Numbered from the stretch's first letter, positions 17,316 to 27,506 are shown. The stretch: DNA of 64,000 nucleotides from Mycobacterium dioxanotrophicus (GCF_002157835.1 NZ_CP020809.1:5084001-5148000), one strand, 5' to 3'. Translations and numbers: made by a program. Notes: generated from the sequence alone by a model not told the origin.

Positions 17316-18008
17316 TTAGCGATCCATTCCGTAGACGCCGCGCTGCTCGTCACGAATCAGCCGGCCGAGTTCGAGTTCGACGACCCGCTGACGCATCGAG
17401 TCGACGATGTGATGGTCGTGGGTGGCCATCAGCACCGTCGTTCCAGTGCGGTTGATCCGCTCCAGCAGATCCATGATGTCCTTACTGGTCTCCGGATCGA
17501 GGTTTCCGGTCGGCTCGTCGGCGATCAGCACCAACGGGCGGTTGACGAAGGCGCGGGCGATCGCGACGCGCTGCTGCTCACCACCGGAGAGTTCGCTCGG
17601 CAGCCGGTTGGCCTTGCCGGACAGCCCCACCATCTCCAGCACGTCGGGCACCACCCTGTTGATCACCTCGGCTCGCTTGCCGATGACCTCGAGGGCGAAC
17701 GCCACGTTCTCGAACACCGTCTTCTGCTGCAGCAGCCGAAAGTCCTGGAACACGCAGCCGATCACCTGCCGAAGGCTCGGGATGTGCCGGCCCGGCAGCT
17801 TGTTCACATGAAACTTGGAGACCTGGATATCGCCGGCGGAGGGTGTCTCGGCTGCGAGCAACAGGCGCATGAACGTGGACTTGCCTGACCCGGACGGGCC
17901 GATGAGGAACACGAACTCACCCTTGTCGATCTTCAACGAGACGTCGTCCAGCGCGGGGCGCGCCGACGACTTGTACTGCTTCGTCACGTGGTCGAGGGTG
18001 ATCATCAC
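17316..18008 (-). CDS. ftsE: Cell-division ATP-binding protein FtsE
   Basis: 230 residues with Walker [10 protein letters not shown] (about 37-45), Q-loop FQDFRLL, signature LSGGEQQR and Walker [13 protein letters not shown]. It powers FtsX. The start is GTG 18008 or the next codon ATG 18005. On the minus strand TACACT (18022-18017) is a -10 whose predicted start point falls about 18010-18008, so the mRNA would be leaderless or nearly so, giving ftsEX-smpB its own promoter within the larger run of minus-strand genes. Confidence 0.97.
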   Translation of the reverse strand: MMITLDHVTKQYKSSARPALDDVSLKIDKGEFVFLIGPSGSGKSTFMRLLLAAETPSAGDIQVSKFHVNKLPGRHIPSLRQVIGCVFQDFRLLQQKTVFENVAFALEVIGKRAEVINRVVPDVLEMVGLSGKANRLPSELSGGEQQRVAIARAFVNRPLVLIADEPTGNLDPETSKDIMDLLERINRTGTTVLMATHDHHIVDSMRQRVVELELGRLIRDEQRGVYGMDR

Positions 18009-18050
18009 GGCACGCCAGTGTAGCGGTGAGTACGCAAAGGCCGGGTCACG

Positions 18051-18587
18051 CTACGGCTGCGGTGTCGGAGCAGGAGGTTGCTCGCCGACCTGCGATGGTT
18101 GCTCGGCAACCGGTGTAGGCGGCTGCGCCGGCGTCGGGGTCGGCGCCGGTGGAGCCATGCCGGGCAGGATCGGCAGCGTGATCGGCGGCAACGGTCCGGG
18201 ACCGTCCGGATCGATCACCGTCGTGCGCGGGCCCGGCGACGGGGACGTCGTGGTCGGACTCGATGAACCGGTGGTCGGAGTCTCGGAGGTGGTCTCCGGT
18301 GTCGTCGTCTCGGTCGTCGTCGACGTGGTGGTGGTCGTGCGATGCGTCGTCGTCGGCGGCGCCACATTGGTGCGCGGCACCCAGGTGTAGTCGGGGTCGG
18401 GCACGAATCCGGGTGGCGCCGTCGGTGTCGGCGCCGGCGGCCGATAGGCCTGCTGCACCCAGAACAACGCCACGAACGCCACCACCAGCACCACCGTCGA
18501 GGTGCGTAGCCGGCCAAGGCGCTTGGGCCAGTATTTGACCGCGATGTCCTTGACCGTCGCGAACTGCGCGGACAAGTCGATTTTCAT
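18051..18587 (-). CDS. Pro/Thr-rich single-pass membrane protein
   Basis: 178 residues. A cytoplasmic N-terminus ([26 protein letters not shown]) precedes one transmembrane helix at about 30-48. The remaining two thirds are low-complexity: a Thr/Ser block (TTTHRTTTTTSTTTETTT), then Pro/Ala/Gln repeats. Such a segment probably spans the periplasm or wall and may be glycosylated on Thr. The same arrangement (Pro-rich protein between ftsE and the MscS gene) occurs in M. tuberculosis. It overlaps the stop of the MscS gene by 4 bp (ATGA), so it is co-translated. Function unknown. Confidence 0.8.
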   Translation of the reverse strand: MKIDLSAQFATVKDIAVKYWPKRLGRLRTSTVVLVVAFVALFWVQQAYRPPAPTPTAPPGFVPDPDYTWVPRTNVAPPTTTHRTTTTTSTTTETTTPETTSETPTTGSSSPTTTSPSPGPRTTVIDPDGPGPLPPITLPILPGMAPPAPTPTPAQPPTPVAEQPSQVGEQPPAPTPQP

Positions 18588-19579
18588 GACGTCGTCTCCC
18601 GGGTGGGCCGTCCGGAGGGCGTCTGCTCGGCCCCGGGCACCGTCGCCGGATGCGGGATGGACTCGACCGTGGGCGTCGCGCCATCGGTGGGCGTGACCAC
18701 GCCGGCGCGCCGCAGGGCACGCACGACCCGGACCCGCAGCCGCCGGCCGACCTCGAACTGCTTGCCGGGCAGGGTCCGGGCGACCATGCGCAGGTTGACG
18801 GTGTCCAGTCCGATGCTTTCCACTCCCATGAGCTGCGGCTTGTCGAGCAGAAGCTTGGACAGTTCCTCGTCGTCGGCAGCCTTGTCCGCCACCTCGTGCA
18901 GGACGTCGTTGACCGCGTTGAGGTCGGCGCTGGCCGGGACCGGGATGTCGACCACAGAGCGGGCCCAGTCCTTGGAAAGGTTCAGCGACTTGACGATCTG
19001 CCCGTTGGGGACGGTGTACATCTCCCCCTCGGAAGACCGCAGCTTGGTGACGCGCAGGGTGACGTCCTCCACGGTGCCCTCGGCCTCGTTGGCGGCCGCG
19101 ATCGTCAGCCGGACCAGGTCACCGAAGCCGTACTGCTTTTCGGTGATGATGAAGAAGCCGGCGAGCAGGTCCTGGACGATGCGCTGCGCGCCGAAACCCA
19201 GCGCAGCGCCGATCACCGTCGCCGGAGCGGCCAGCGACACGATGGGCACCGCCAACACATCGCTGACCTCGACGAGCACGACGACGAACAGCATCGCAAC
19301 CGACACCCAGGAGATCACCGATGCGACGGCCTGCCGGTGCTTGGCGCTCTCCGAGCGCACCAGCTGGTCGCTTTCCTCATATTCGGCGTCGATGCGCCGT
19401 ACGAATTTCTGCGCAGCCCAGTTGATGAAGCGGGCCAGCAGCAGCCCGCCGATCAGCAGCAGCGCGATGCGCAGACCCTTGGTCAGGATCCATACGCCGA
19501 ACTCGCCGTGCCAGAAGTCATGCCAGCGCTGAGCCATCGGGTAAGCCAGCACTGTGGCGGCCAAGTTACTCGTCGTCAT
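18584..19579 (-). CDS. MscS-type small-conductance mechanosensitive channel
   Basis: 331 residues from ATG 19579. Three N-terminal helices come first, at about 22-40, then 85-105 and the pore helix. They are followed by the beta domain: [44 protein letters not shown] is the pore helix and Lsm-like start, then [27 protein letters not shown] and a C-terminal alpha-beta part. The channel opens on membrane tension to release solutes. The C-terminus after about 290 is Pro/Thr-rich and probably disordered. The start overlaps the prfB stop by 14 bp; an upstream start is open but would overlap prfB by 68 bp. Confidence 0.92.
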   Translation of the reverse strand: MTTSNLAATVLAYPMAQRWHDFWHGEFGVWILTKGLRIALLLIGGLLLARFINWAAQKFVRRIDAEYEESDQLVRSESAKHRQAVASVISWVSVAMLFVVVLVEVSDVLAVPIVSLAAPATVIGAALGFGAQRIVQDLLAGFFIITEKQYGFGDLVRLTIAAANEAEGTVEDVTLRVTKLRSSEGEMYTVPNGQIVKSLNLSKDWARSVVDIPVPASADLNAVNDVLHEVADKAADDEELSKLLLDKPQLMGVESIGLDTVNLRMVARTLPGKQFEVGRRLRVRVVRALRRAGVVTPTDGATPTVESIPHPATVPGAEQTPSGRPTRETTS

Positions 19580-20675
19580 CTTTTCTGTTGCGCCACCTGA
19601 TTCCCGCTTCCAGGAATCCGTCGATGTCTCCATCGAGCACCGCGGTCGGGTTACCGACCTCGTACTCGGTGCGCAAATCCTTCACCATTTGATAGGGCTG
19701 CAGAACATAGGACCGCATCTGGGTCCCCCAGGAACTTCCGCCGTCGCCCTTCAGCGCGTCCATCTCGGCGCGTTCCTCTAACCGCTTACGCTCCAGCAAC
19801 TTTGCCTGGAGAACCCGCATCGCCGAAACCTTGTTCTGCAGCTGCGATTTCTCGTTCTGACAGGTGACCACGATACCGGTCGGGATGTGGGTGAGGCGCA
19901 CCGCCGAGTCGGTGGTGTTCACCGACTGCCCACCCGGACCGCTCGAGCGGTACACGTCGACGCGGAGATCGCCCTCGGGAATCTCGATGTGGTCGGTGGT
20001 CTCGACCACCGGCAGCACCTCGACATCGGCGAACGAGGTCTGGCGCCGGCTCTGGTTGTCGAACGGGCTGATCCGCACCAGCCGGTGGGTGCCCTGTTCG
20101 ACCGAGAGGGTGCCGTAGGCGAACGGCGCGTGCACCGCGAACGTCGCGCTCTTGATGCCCGCTTCCTCGGCGTAGGAGGTGTCGAAGACCTCGACCGGAT
20201 ACTTGTGCTGCTCGGCCCACCGGATGTACATCCGCATCAACATCTCGGCCCAGTCGGCCGCGTCGACGCCGCCCGCGCCGGACCGGATGGTGACGACGGC
20301 CTCCCGCTCGTCGTACTCGCCGGACAGCAGCGTGCGGACCTCCATCTGCTCGATGTCCTCGCGCAGCTTGTTGAGCTCGGCGTCGGCCTCGGCGATCTCG
20401 GACTCGCCGCCTTCCTCGGCAGCCAACTCGTACAGCACCGGCAGATCGTCGAGACGGCCGCGCAGCTCCTCCACCCGGCGCAGCTCACCCTGGGCGTGCG
20501 ACAGCTCGCTGGTGACCTTCTGCGCACGCGTCTGGTCGTCCCACAGCTTCGGGTCCGACGCTTCCTGCTCGAGTTTGGCCACCCGGTCACGCAGGCCGTC
20601 CAAGTCAAGCACCCGCTCCACCGTCGTCAGGGTGGTGTCGAGTGCGGCGATATCGGCTTGACGGTCTAGATCCAC
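19566..20675 (-). CDS. prfB: Peptide chain release factor 2 (RF2)
   Basis: 369 residues. The SPF tripeptide for UGA/UAA recognition is in [11 protein letters not shown], and the GGQ catalytic loop is in [17 protein letters not shown]. The N-terminus [21 protein letters not shown] matches mycobacterial RF2, which fixes the start at GTG 20675. The frame is continuous, so the programmed +1 frameshift that autoregulates prfB in many other bacteria is absent. On the minus strand TAACCT (20689-20684) is a -10 with the predicted start point 1-2 nt from the GTG, so transcription may be leaderless. Confidence 0.97.
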   Translation of the reverse strand: MDLDRQADIAALDTTLTTVERVLDLDGLRDRVAKLEQEASDPKLWDDQTRAQKVTSELSHAQGELRRVEELRGRLDDLPVLYELAAEEGGESEIAEADAELNKLREDIEQMEVRTLLSGEYDEREAVVTIRSGAGGVDAADWAEMLMRMYIRWAEQHKYPVEVFDTSYAEEAGIKSATFAVHAPFAYGTLSVEQGTHRLVRISPFDNQSRRQTSFADVEVLPVVETTDHIEIPEGDLRVDVYRSSGPGGQSVNTTDSAVRLTHIPTGIVVTCQNEKSQLQNKVSAMRVLQAKLLERKRLEERAEMDALKGDGGSSWGTQMRSYVLQPYQMVKDLRTEYEVGNPTAVLDGDIDGFLEAGIRWRNRKDDDE

Positions 20676-20834
20676 GAAAGTTGAGGTTACCTGTAGCCCG
20701 TTCGAGGAAGTTATCGCTGACCGGCGGCAGCTCCCCGGATCCGCGTTTACAGTCGGGGTGTACCCAGCCCAGCTGTGTCGCGACAGCCCCTTGCGCACGG
20801 CCGGGAGAGCGATTGGCTATCAGAAGGCTGATGC

Positions 20835-22208
20835 ATGCGCCCATACCATGTGGCAGTCGTCGGCTCGGGACCCTCCGGGTTCTTTGCCGCGGCAGCGTTG
20901 TTGAAGTTTGCCGATTCCACCGACAGTGCTGAGCACCGCGATGTCCGCGTCGACATGCTGGAGATGCTGCCCACACCCTGGGGGCTGGTGCGCTCCGGCG
21001 TCGCACCCGACCACCCGAAGATCAAGACGATCAGCGCCCAGTTCGAGAAGATCGCGCATGATCCTCGATTCCGGTTCTTCGGCAACATCGTGGTCGGTGA
21101 GCACGTGCAGGCCGGTGAACTGGCAGAGCGCTACGACGCCGTCGTGTACGCCATCGGGACGCAGTCGGACCGACCGCTCGGTATCCCCGGCGAAGATCTG
21201 CCCGGCAGCGTGGCGGCCGTCGACTTCGTCGGCTGGTACAACGCGCACCCGCATTTCGAGCTGATGGCGCCTGACGTCACGAACGCCCGCGCCGTGGTGG
21301 TGGGAAACGGAAACGTGGCACTCGACGTGGCCCGCATCCTCGTCAGTGACCCAGAAGTGTTGGCGCGCACCGATATTGCCGACCATGCCCTGTCCGCGCT
21401 GCACGCCGGCGGGGTCGAGGAGGTGTTGGTGATCGGCCGGCGCGGACCGCTGCAGGCGCCGTTCACCACGCTGGAATTACGGGAGCTGGGTGATCTCGAG
21501 GCGATGGCCGACGTCGATGTCATCGTCGACCCCGCCGATTTCGCCGACATCACCGACGAGGCACTGGAGTCCGCAGGCAAGACGGTCAAGCAGAACATCA
21601 AGGTGCTGCGCGGCTACGCCGCCAAGGAGCCCACGGGGGCGGCACGGCGCATCGTGTTCCGGTTCTGCACCTCCCCCATCGAGATCAAGGGTGACGGCAA
21701 GGTCGAGTCGATCGTGTTGGGCCGCAACGAACTGGTCACCGTGTCCGACCGGGTGGTCGCCAAGGACACCGGGGTGCGTGAGGAGCTGCCGGCACAGCTG
21801 GTGGTGCGCGCCGTCGGGTACCGCGGCGTGCCCACTGCCGGCCTTCCGTTCGATGAGCGCTCCGGCACCATCCCGCACACCGACGGCCGGGTGGACGGCA
21901 GTCGCAACGAGTACGTCGTCGGCTGGATCAAGCGCGGGCCGTCGGGCGTCATCGGCAGCAACAAGAAGGATTCCGCCGACACCGTCGAGACCCTGCTGAC
22001 CGACTTGTCCTCGGCCGCGCTGAGCGACTTCGGCCCCGATCACGCCGACGAGCTCGCGCAATGGCTGCTGTCCCGCCAGCCCCTGCTGATCACCGACGAC
22101 CACTGGCAGCGCATCGATGCCCACGAGCGTGCCGCAGGTGAGGCGTTGGGACGGCCCCGTGTGAAGCTGACGAATGTGGCGGACATGCTCAAGATCAGCC
22201 ACGGCTAG
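20835..22208 (+). CDS. fprA: NADPH-ferredoxin (adrenodoxin-type) reductase FprA
   Basis: 457 residues. The FAD-binding motif AVVGSGPSGFFAAAAL is at the N-terminus, then TPWGLVRSGVAPDHPKIK, the NADP Rossmann motif VVVGNGNVALDVARIL (about 155) and the C-terminal GWIKRGPSGVIGSNKKDSADTV typical of adrenodoxin reductases. It passes electrons from NADPH to ferredoxins that feed P450s, so it is a possible partner for the P450 at 1614-2789. AGAAGG lies 7 nt upstream of ATG 20835. It is divergent from prfB as in M. tuberculosis. Confidence 0.97.
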   Translation: MRPYHVAVVGSGPSGFFAAAALLKFADSTDSAEHRDVRVDMLEMLPTPWGLVRSGVAPDHPKIKTISAQFEKIAHDPRFRFFGNIVVGEHVQAGELAERYDAVVYAIGTQSDRPLGIPGEDLPGSVAAVDFVGWYNAHPHFELMAPDVTNARAVVVGNGNVALDVARILVSDPEVLARTDIADHALSALHAGGVEEVLVIGRRGPLQAPFTTLELRELGDLEAMADVDVIVDPADFADITDEALESAGKTVKQNIKVLRGYAAKEPTGAARRIVFRFCTSPIEIKGDGKVESIVLGRNELVTVSDRVVAKDTGVREELPAQLVVRAVGYRGVPTAGLPFDERSGTIPHTDGRVDGSRNEYVVGWIKRGPSGVIGSNKKDSADTVETLLTDLSSAALSDFGPDHADELAQWLLSRQPLLITDDHWQRIDAHERAAGEALGRPRVKLTNVADMLKISHG

Positions 22209-22213
22209 CGTGC

Positions 22214-22270
22214 CGAATGGCCAGTTGTTGCACGATTTTTCGATCACCGCGTGCAACAACTGGCCATTCG
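22214..22270. repeat. 21-bp perfect inverted repeat between fprA and mmpL (terminator-like)
   Basis: Left arm 22214-22234 (begins CGAATGGCCAGTTG) and right arm 22250-22270 are exact complements, with a 15-nt loop containing a T5 run. It starts 6 bp after the fprA stop and ends 17 bp before the mmpL stop. A bidirectional terminator is likely. The arms are longer than needed for termination, which suggests a mobile or dispersed palindrome. Confidence 0.75.
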
Positions 22271-22286
22271 TCAGGTGTGGGCGGCG

Positions 22287-25130
22287 TCAGGCCGGCTGAT
22301 TCACCGATTCCGGCACGGCGACCACGCGCCGCGGCCTGCTGCGCACCTTCAACGGCCACCAGAACCAGCGCCCGAGGATGGCCGCGATGGACGGTGTCAT
22401 CAAGGACCGCACCACGAGCGTGTCGAACAGCAGGCCGAGGCCGATGGTGGTGCCGCCCTGCCCGATCGCACGCAGGTCGGAGGTCACCATGGACGCCATC
22501 GTGACGGCGAAGACCAAGCCGGCCGCGGTCACGACGCCGCCGGTGGCGCCCATCGCCCGGATGATGCCGGTCTTGATGCCCGCGCCGATCTCCTCTTTGA
22601 ACCGGGACACCACCAACAGGTTGTAGTCCGAACCGACCGCCAGCAGGATGATCACCGAGAAGGCCAGCGTCATCCAGTGCAGCTCTATCCCGAGCAGGCA
22701 TTGCCACACCAGCACCGATAACCCGAATGATGCTGCCAGCGAGAGGATCACGGTCCCGACGATCACGAACGACGCGATGAGTGCCCGGGTGATGATCAGC
22801 ATGACCATGAAGATCAGCGTGATCGCGCCCAACGCGGCGATCAGCAGATCCCATTTGGCGCCGATCTGAATGTCCTTGTAGGTGGCCGCAGTACCGCCGA
22901 GCCAGAACTTGGCATCGGCCAGCGGGGTGCCCTTGACGGCCTCCTTGGCCGCCTGCAGCTCGGCGTCGACGTGCGAAATGCCTTCCGGGGTGGCCGGATC
23001 GGTGTCGTGGGTGATGATGTACCGTGCCGACTTGCCGTCGGGCGAGATCAGCAGCCGCAGACCTCGCTGGAAGTCCGGGCTGTCGAACGCCTCGGGCGGA
23101 AGGTAGAAGTAATCGTCGCTCTTGGCCGAGTCGAACGCCTGACCCATCGCGCTGGCGGTGTCGGTCATCCGGTCGATCTGGGTGATCAGGCCGTTGAACG
23201 TGCTGTACATCGTCTTGAGGGTGCCCTGCATGTCCTTGGACACCGCGATCATCGGCGGCAGCTGATCGAGCAGTTGCGGCATGAGCGCATCCATGTCGTT
23301 CATATTGCGCAGCAGCTTGGTGAGGCTGTCGCTGAGCCGATCGACGCCGTCGAGCCCGTCGAACAGTGATCGCGTGGACCAACACATGGGGATGTCGAAG
23401 CAGTGCGGCTCCCAGTACAGGTAGTTGCGCAGCGGCCGGTAGAAATCGTCGAAATCGGCCATGTGGTCGCGCATCTCGTCGGTGACGGTCTTCATCTCCG
23501 TCGCCGTGCCCACCATTTCGTGGGTGGTGCCGGTCAGCTTGCGCATCAGGTCCAGCATCTTCTCCATCGAGCCGATCATGATGCCGAGCTGGTCACTCAT
23601 CTGCTGCATGTCACCGACGCGGCCCTTGAGGAACTGCATGTTCTCGGTCATCGTCACCGACTGCAGGCTGACCTGAAAAGGTATGGAGCTGTGGGCAATC
23701 GGGTCGCCCAGCGGTCGGGTGATGTTCTGCACGCGGGCGATGCCGGGCACCCGGAAGATGTTCTTGGCGATCTTGTCCAGCACGATCATGTTCGATGCCG
23801 TACGCAGATCCTGGCCGGCCTCCACCAGCAGCATGTCGGGGTTCATCCGGGCGGCGCTGAAATGCCGTTCCGCAGCGGCGTATCCGACGTTGGACGGCAG
23901 CGATTGCGGAATGTAGTGCCGATCGTTATAGCTGGTCCGATAGCCCGGAAGGGCGAGCAGTCCGACCAGGGCGACGGAGATGGCCGCCGCCAGGATCGGC
24001 ACGGGCCAGCGCACCACCGCGGTGCCGACGCGCCGCCAGCCGCGGGTCTTGATCGCCCGCTTGGCGTCGAATGCGCCGAACCGGCTGCCGACGGTGAGCA
24101 CCGCTGGCGCCAGTGTCAGCGAAGCCACCACGACGATGGACAAGCCGATGGCGCTCGGGATGCCCATGGAGCTGAAGTAGTTCAGGCGGGTGAAATGCAG
24201 ACACAGCATGGCGCCGGCCACGGTGAGCCCGGAGCCCAGGATGACGTGCCCGACACCGTGAAATGCGGTGTAATAAGCGTCTTCTCGGTCCTCCCCGGCC
24301 TGACGGGCCTCCTGGTAGCGGCCGACCAGGAAGATGACGTAGTCGGTGCCCGCAGCGATCGCCAGTGAGGTGAGCAGGCTCGTCGAGAAGGTTGACAACC
24401 CGAGCAGGTGCTGATTGCCGATCACCGCGACCACGCCCCGGGCCGAATTCATCTCGATGAGCACGACGAACAACGCCAGCACCGTGGTGACGATGGAGCG
24501 GTAGACGAGCAGCAGCATCACGGTGATGACGATCAGGGTGATCACGGTGATCTTGACCATCGACTTGTCGCCGGCCTCGGTCATGTCGGTGGTCAGCGGC
24601 GCCTGACCCGTCACATACGCGTGCACCCCTGCGGGCGGGTGCGATCGGTCCACGATCTCGCGAATGGCTTCGACCGATTCCAGACCAAGGGTTTCTCCCT
24701 GGTTGCCCGCAAGGTTGACCTGTACGTAGGCCGCCTTGCCGTCGGAGCTCTGCGAACCGGCGGCGGTGATCAGGTCGCCCCAGTAGTTCTGCACGTGCTG
24801 AACGTGTTTGGTGTCGGCTTCGAGTTCCTTGACCAGGCCGTCGTAGTAACGGTGCGCCTCGTCGCCGAGTGTCTCGTCACCCTCCAGCACGATCATCGCG
24901 ATGCTGTCGGAGTCGAACTCCTGGAACTGCGCGCCCATGCGGTTCATCGCAATCATCGCAGGCGCGTCCTTGGGCGACAGCGACACCGAGTTCTCTTTGC
25001 CGACCTGTTCCAGTTGTGGCGCAGTGGCGTTGGTGACCACGGTGATCGCCAGCCAGATCAGGATGATCGGGATGGACAGCACCCGGATCGTCCTGGCGAT
25101 TCTGGGCCGGCTCGCGTGTGCGCCGGTCAT
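22287..25130 (-). CDS. MmpL family RND-type lipid/siderophore transporter
   Basis: 947 residues, with the same architecture as the MmpL at 4424-7294. There is an N-terminal helix ([18 protein letters not shown]), a first loop, [17 protein letters not shown] in TM4, a second Met-rich helical loop and [15 protein letters not shown] in TM10. Its ATG overlaps the stop of the adjacent mmpS by ATGA, the standard MmpS-MmpL coupling seen with MmpL4/5-type systems that export carboxymycobactin or drugs. A TetR gene is divergent from mmpS. Expression probably depends on that regulator. The substrate cannot be deduced from sequence alone. Confidence 0.93.
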   Translation of the reverse strand: MTGAHASRPRIARTIRVLSIPIILIWLAITVVTNATAPQLEQVGKENSVSLSPKDAPAMIAMNRMGAQFQEFDSDSIAMIVLEGDETLGDEAHRYYDGLVKELEADTKHVQHVQNYWGDLITAAGSQSSDGKAAYVQVNLAGNQGETLGLESVEAIREIVDRSHPPAGVHAYVTGQAPLTTDMTEAGDKSMVKITVITLIVITVMLLLVYRSIVTTVLALFVVLIEMNSARGVVAVIGNQHLLGLSTFSTSLLTSLAIAAGTDYVIFLVGRYQEARQAGEDREDAYYTAFHGVGHVILGSGLTVAGAMLCLHFTRLNYFSSMGIPSAIGLSIVVVASLTLAPAVLTVGSRFGAFDAKRAIKTRGWRRVGTAVVRWPVPILAAAISVALVGLLALPGYRTSYNDRHYIPQSLPSNVGYAAAERHFSAARMNPDMLLVEAGQDLRTASNMIVLDKIAKNIFRVPGIARVQNITRPLGDPIAHSSIPFQVSLQSVTMTENMQFLKGRVGDMQQMSDQLGIMIGSMEKMLDLMRKLTGTTHEMVGTATEMKTVTDEMRDHMADFDDFYRPLRNYLYWEPHCFDIPMCWSTRSLFDGLDGVDRLSDSLTKLLRNMNDMDALMPQLLDQLPPMIAVSKDMQGTLKTMYSTFNGLITQIDRMTDTASAMGQAFDSAKSDDYFYLPPEAFDSPDFQRGLRLLISPDGKSARYIITHDTDPATPEGISHVDAELQAAKEAVKGTPLADAKFWLGGTAATYKDIQIGAKWDLLIAALGAITLIFMVMLIITRALIASFVIVGTVILSLAASFGLSVLVWQCLLGIELHWMTLAFSVIILLAVGSDYNLLVVSRFKEEIGAGIKTGIIRAMGATGGVVTAAGLVFAVTMASMVTSDLRAIGQGGTTIGLGLLFDTLVVRSLMTPSIAAILGRWFWWPLKVRSRPRRVVAVPESVNQPA

Positions 25131-25567
25131 GCGGCTTTCACCAGGCAGAAGGCCTGCGCGTCGTGGCTGGTGGACGACTGATCCTCGCGCACTTCACCAT
25201 TGACGGTGATCCGGCACCTGATCATATTGCTGTCGCCTTGCGCGACGAGGTTGGCGAACATCGACGGCAGAGTCGTGGTGACCTGGACCGACCAGGGCAG
25301 CGACGTGAAGTCGGCACGGTGCGGCTGGGCGTTCTCGTCGAGATAGCTGATGCTGCCGACGGTCGACTCGGGCCCGAATACCTCGTAGAGAACCCGTTTT
25401 GGGTTGAACGGCACGATCTTGTCGACTCCCCCGCCGCCGGCACCTGCCGACTGCTGCGAGCCGAAGATGCCGTGCATGCGATACATGGCAAATCCGCTGA
25501 CCGCGAGCACCGCCACCAAAATCAGTGGTATCCAGCCCCGTCGCAGGGCACCAAGGAAACCGAGCAT
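25127..25567 (-). CDS. MmpS family accessory membrane protein
   Basis: 146 residues from ATG 25567, chosen because GGAAGGTGGGTGG lies upstream; an upstream start is open but adds a Cys/Trp-rich stretch unlike the family. One helix at about 11-29 ([19 protein letters not shown]) is followed by a periplasmic domain. Family motifs include [44 protein letters not shown] and C-terminal [15 protein letters not shown]. MmpS supports export by the partner MmpL, here coupled through ATGA. Confidence 0.93.
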   Translation of the reverse strand: MLGFLGALRRGWIPLILVAVLAVSGFAMYRMHGIFGSQQSAGAGGGGVDKIVPFNPKRVLYEVFGPESTVGSISYLDENAQPHRADFTSLPWSVQVTTTLPSMFANLVAQGDSNMIRCRITVNGEVREDQSSTSHDAQAFCLVKAA

Positions 25568-25644
25568 CGCCACCCACCTTCCCGACCAATGGAGGGTGCA
25601 TCCCGTGAGTAGGTCCTCCAAAACCTTGAGAGAACTTACTAGTT

Positions 25645-25668
25645 CATTAATGGAACGTCAACGCTCCA
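25645..25668. promoter_or_regulatory. Candidate operator between mmpS and the divergent TetR gene
   Basis: Two overlapping palindromes lie here: the perfect 8-bp CATTAATG (25645-25652) and TGGAACGTCAACGCTCCA (25651-25668), in which 14 of 18 positions match the reverse complement. Their position between divergent transporter and regulator genes suits a TetR operator. Confidence 0.4.
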
Positions 25669-25682
25669 CTTTGGGGCGGAGT

Positions 25683-25694
25683 TACGATGGCACG
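25683..25694 (+). promoter_or_regulatory. -10 element for leaderless transcription of the TetR gene
   Basis: TACGAT (25683-25688) has its last T exactly 7 nt before the A of ATG 25695, the spacing expected if transcription starts at the start codon. Confidence 0.45.
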
Positions 25695-26261
25695 ATGGGC
25701 GCCGTCACAGAGCAGCTGTCTGGTTCGCAGGTCCGGACCCGTAACGCAATCCTCGCCGCGACCGCCTCGGTGATCGCTCGCAACCGCGCCGCCACCTTGC
25801 CCGACATCGCCCAGGCCGCAGGCGTCGGCCGCACCACGGTGCACCGCTACTTCCCGGATCGGGAATGCCTGATGACCCGGACCAGGGCCGACTCGATCCG
25901 CATGCTCGACAAGGCGATTCGCGAGGCCGCCACCGACCAGGGCCCCGCACGCGACGCCATGCGCAGGGCCATCGCGGCGATGGCCTCGGCCGGTGACCGC
26001 ATCCTGTTCCTGTTCGACGACCCCGCCGTGATGCGCGACGTTCCCCCAGCCGAACAGCCCAACGAAGACCTGGTCCTGGATCTCATCCGGCGAGGACAGG
26101 AGGAAGGCGTGTTCACCTCCGACCTCAGCGTCGAGTGGATCGAGCACACGCTGTTCGCCTTGGTGCACTGGGCGTGCCGCGACGCCAATGCGGGCACACT
26201 GCCCCGTCACGCCGTGGTGCCGACCATCATCCGGACCTTCGAAGGCGGGTGCGGAACCTAA
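25695..26261 (+). CDS. TetR family regulator, divergent from mmpS-mmpL
   Basis: 188 residues. The helix-turn-helix reads TRNAILAATASVIARNRAATLPDIAQAAGVGRTTVHRYFPDRECLMTRTR; the rest is the ligand/dimer domain. ATG 25695 is chosen because it begins the family-like sequence and has a leaderless-type -10 in front. It probably represses the divergent mmpS-mmpL operon through the palindromes at 25645-25668, a layout known for several mycobacterial MmpS/MmpL pumps. Its stop overlaps by 4 bp the stop of the convergent small membrane protein gene. Confidence 0.88.
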   Translation: MGAVTEQLSGSQVRTRNAILAATASVIARNRAATLPDIAQAAGVGRTTVHRYFPDRECLMTRTRADSIRMLDKAIREAATDQGPARDAMRRAIAAMASAGDRILFLFDDPAVMRDVPPAEQPNEDLVLDLIRRGQEEGVFTSDLSVEWIEHTLFALVHWACRDANAGTLPRHAVVPTIIRTFEGGCGT

Positions 26262-26596
26262 ACCGGTGGCACCTCGGAGGATGGCGGAGCGAACCCCCAC
26301 TTGTCCGGGTTCCTCGGTGAATACACCACGGGAATCAGCTGACCCATGGTCGGCCAGGCGGACACGTCGACCGCCATGCGCTGATACACCACGTGCTCGT
26401 TGACCGTCGGCCCGTTGATGACCCCGGTGATCGTGACGAACTGCTCCCCCTCGGCGTCCGGACGCGGACTGACGCCCGTGACCAGCAGCGTCCCGGACAC
26501 GGCATCGGGCCCCATCCCGCGACGTCGCATGATCCGCGGCGCCAGCAGCAACACCAGCACGCCCACGAGCAACAGGAGTATCCCGAATTCCCACAC
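26258..26596 (-). CDS. Small membrane protein of unknown function
   Basis: 112 residues from GTG 26596. One strongly hydrophobic helix (about 4-21, [19 protein letters not shown]) is followed by a basic stop-transfer RIMRRRG and an ~85-residue domain with strand character ([26 protein letters not shown] and [16 protein letters not shown]). This resembles small soluble OB-like domains tethered to the membrane, but no family is claimed. It is divergent from hisN with 23 bp between starts. The start is uncertain since no strong ribosome site is seen. Confidence 0.6.
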   Translation of the reverse strand: MWEFGILLLLVGVLVLLLAPRIMRRRGMGPDAVSGTLLVTGVSPRPDAEGEQFVTITGVINGPTVNEHVVYQRMAVDVSAWPTMGQLIPVVYSPRNPDKWGFAPPSSEVPPV

Positions 26597-26619
26597 AAGG
26601 CCATGGTAGGACTGCTGCC

Positions 26620-27402
26620 ATGAGCACCCCCGCAGATGACTTGACCCTGGCACTCGCATTGGCCGATCAGGCCGACGCCCTGACCATGGCCCGCTTCGGC
26701 GCCCTGGACCTGCGCGTCGAAACCAAACCCGACCTGACCCCCGTCACCGACGCCGACCGCGGCGCCGAGGAGTCACTGCGCGCGACGCTGGCCGAAGCAC
26801 GACCGGATGATTCCGTGTTCGGTGAAGAGTTCGGTGGCACAACCACTTTGACCGGGCGGCAGTGGGTTCTGGACCCGATCGACGGCACCAAGAACTTCGT
26901 CCGCGGGGTGCCGGTGTGGTGCACACTGATCGCCCTCCTGGAGGACGGCGCGCCCACCGTCGGCGTTGTCAGCGCACCGGCCTTGGCGCGCCGCTGGTGG
27001 GCGGGTGCGGGCCAGGGCGCGTTCGGTTCGTTCGCCGGGCAGACCCGCAAGCTGGCCGTCTCCGGCATCAGTGACCTGGCCTCGGCAAGCCTGTCGTATT
27101 CCGACCTGACCACCGGCTGGGAGGACCGCCGCGACCGCTTTGTCGACCTGACTGACGCAGTGTGGCGGGTGCGCGCCTACGGCGACTTCTGGTCGTACTG
27201 CATGGTCGCCGAGGGCGCCGTCGACATCGCTTGCGAGCCCGAGGTGAAGCTGTGGGACATCGCACCGCTCGACATCCTCATCCGCGAAGCCGGAGGGGTG
27301 TTCACCAGCATCGATGGCGCCGACGGACCGCACGGCGGCAGCGCGCTGGCGACCAATGGACAGCTGCACGGGGAGGTGCTCAAGCGGCTGTCGGCAAGCT
27401 GA
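26620..27402 (+). CDS. hisN: Inositol-monophosphatase-fold phosphatase, probable histidinol-phosphatase HisN
   Basis: 260 residues. Metal and catalytic motifs of the inositol monophosphatase superfamily are present: D-ADRGAEE with a following [23 protein letters not shown] (about 86-102) and the C-terminal [17 protein letters not shown]. In M. tuberculosis the syntenic protein, upstream of fadE24 (with pflA between), is the histidinol-phosphate phosphatase of histidine synthesis, so this role is likely; the fold also hydrolyses other sugar phosphates. AGGA about 8 nt upstream supports ATG 26620. Confidence 0.85.
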   Translation: MSTPADDLTLALALADQADALTMARFGALDLRVETKPDLTPVTDADRGAEESLRATLAEARPDDSVFGEEFGGTTTLTGRQWVLDPIDGTKNFVRGVPVWCTLIALLEDGAPTVGVVSAPALARRWWAGAGQGAFGSFAGQTRKLAVSGISDLASASLSYSDLTTGWEDRRDRFVDLTDAVWRVRAYGDFWSYCMVAEGAVDIACEPEVKLWDIAPLDILIREAGGVFTSIDGADGPHGGSALATNGQLHGEVLKRLSAS

Positions 27403-27445
27403 ACCAAGCCGCGTGACGGGTGTGAAGTTGGTTACAACGGCGGCG

Positions 27446-27467
27446 TACCTTACTCCGGAGTAAGATA
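27446..27467 (+). promoter_or_regulatory. Operator-like palindrome and -10 upstream of fadE24
   Basis: The core CTTACTCCGGAGTAAG (27449-27464) is a perfect 16-bp palindrome and extends to 22 bp with one mismatched pair. It contains TAAGAT (27461-27466), a -10 hexamer, so a bound repressor would cover the promoter. The regulator is not identified; no regulator gene is adjacent. Confidence 0.65.
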
Positions 27468-27472
27468 CGGTC

Positions 27473-27505
27473 ATGGCGTCGCCACTCCCAACTAGAGGCA
27501 GCTGA
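27473..27505 (+). CDS. Possible leaderless mini-ORF (MASPLPTRGS) upstream of fadE24
   Basis: ATG 27473 lies exactly 7 nt after the last T of the TAAGAT -10, so transcription should begin at its first base. The ten-codon frame ends at TGA 27503-27505, one base before the fadE24 ATG. A ribosome ending here would be placed to restart on fadE24. There is no strong ribosome binding site for fadE24, which fits coupling. Translation is inferred only from spacing. Confidence 0.35.
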   Translation: MASPLPTRGS

Positions 27506-27506
27506 C

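Noticed and set aside
15831..17888. 685-codon plus-strand open frame opposite smpB, ftsX and ftsE
   Set aside because: It is antisense to three well-identified genes and its product is low-complexity His/Asp/Val-rich. It arises from codon bias on the other strand.
18051..18587. Thr/Pro-rich frame as an artefact
   Set aside because: Considered non-coding because of low complexity, but it has a clear N-terminal helix, ATGA coupling to the MscS gene and a counterpart in M. tuberculosis, so it is kept as a gene.
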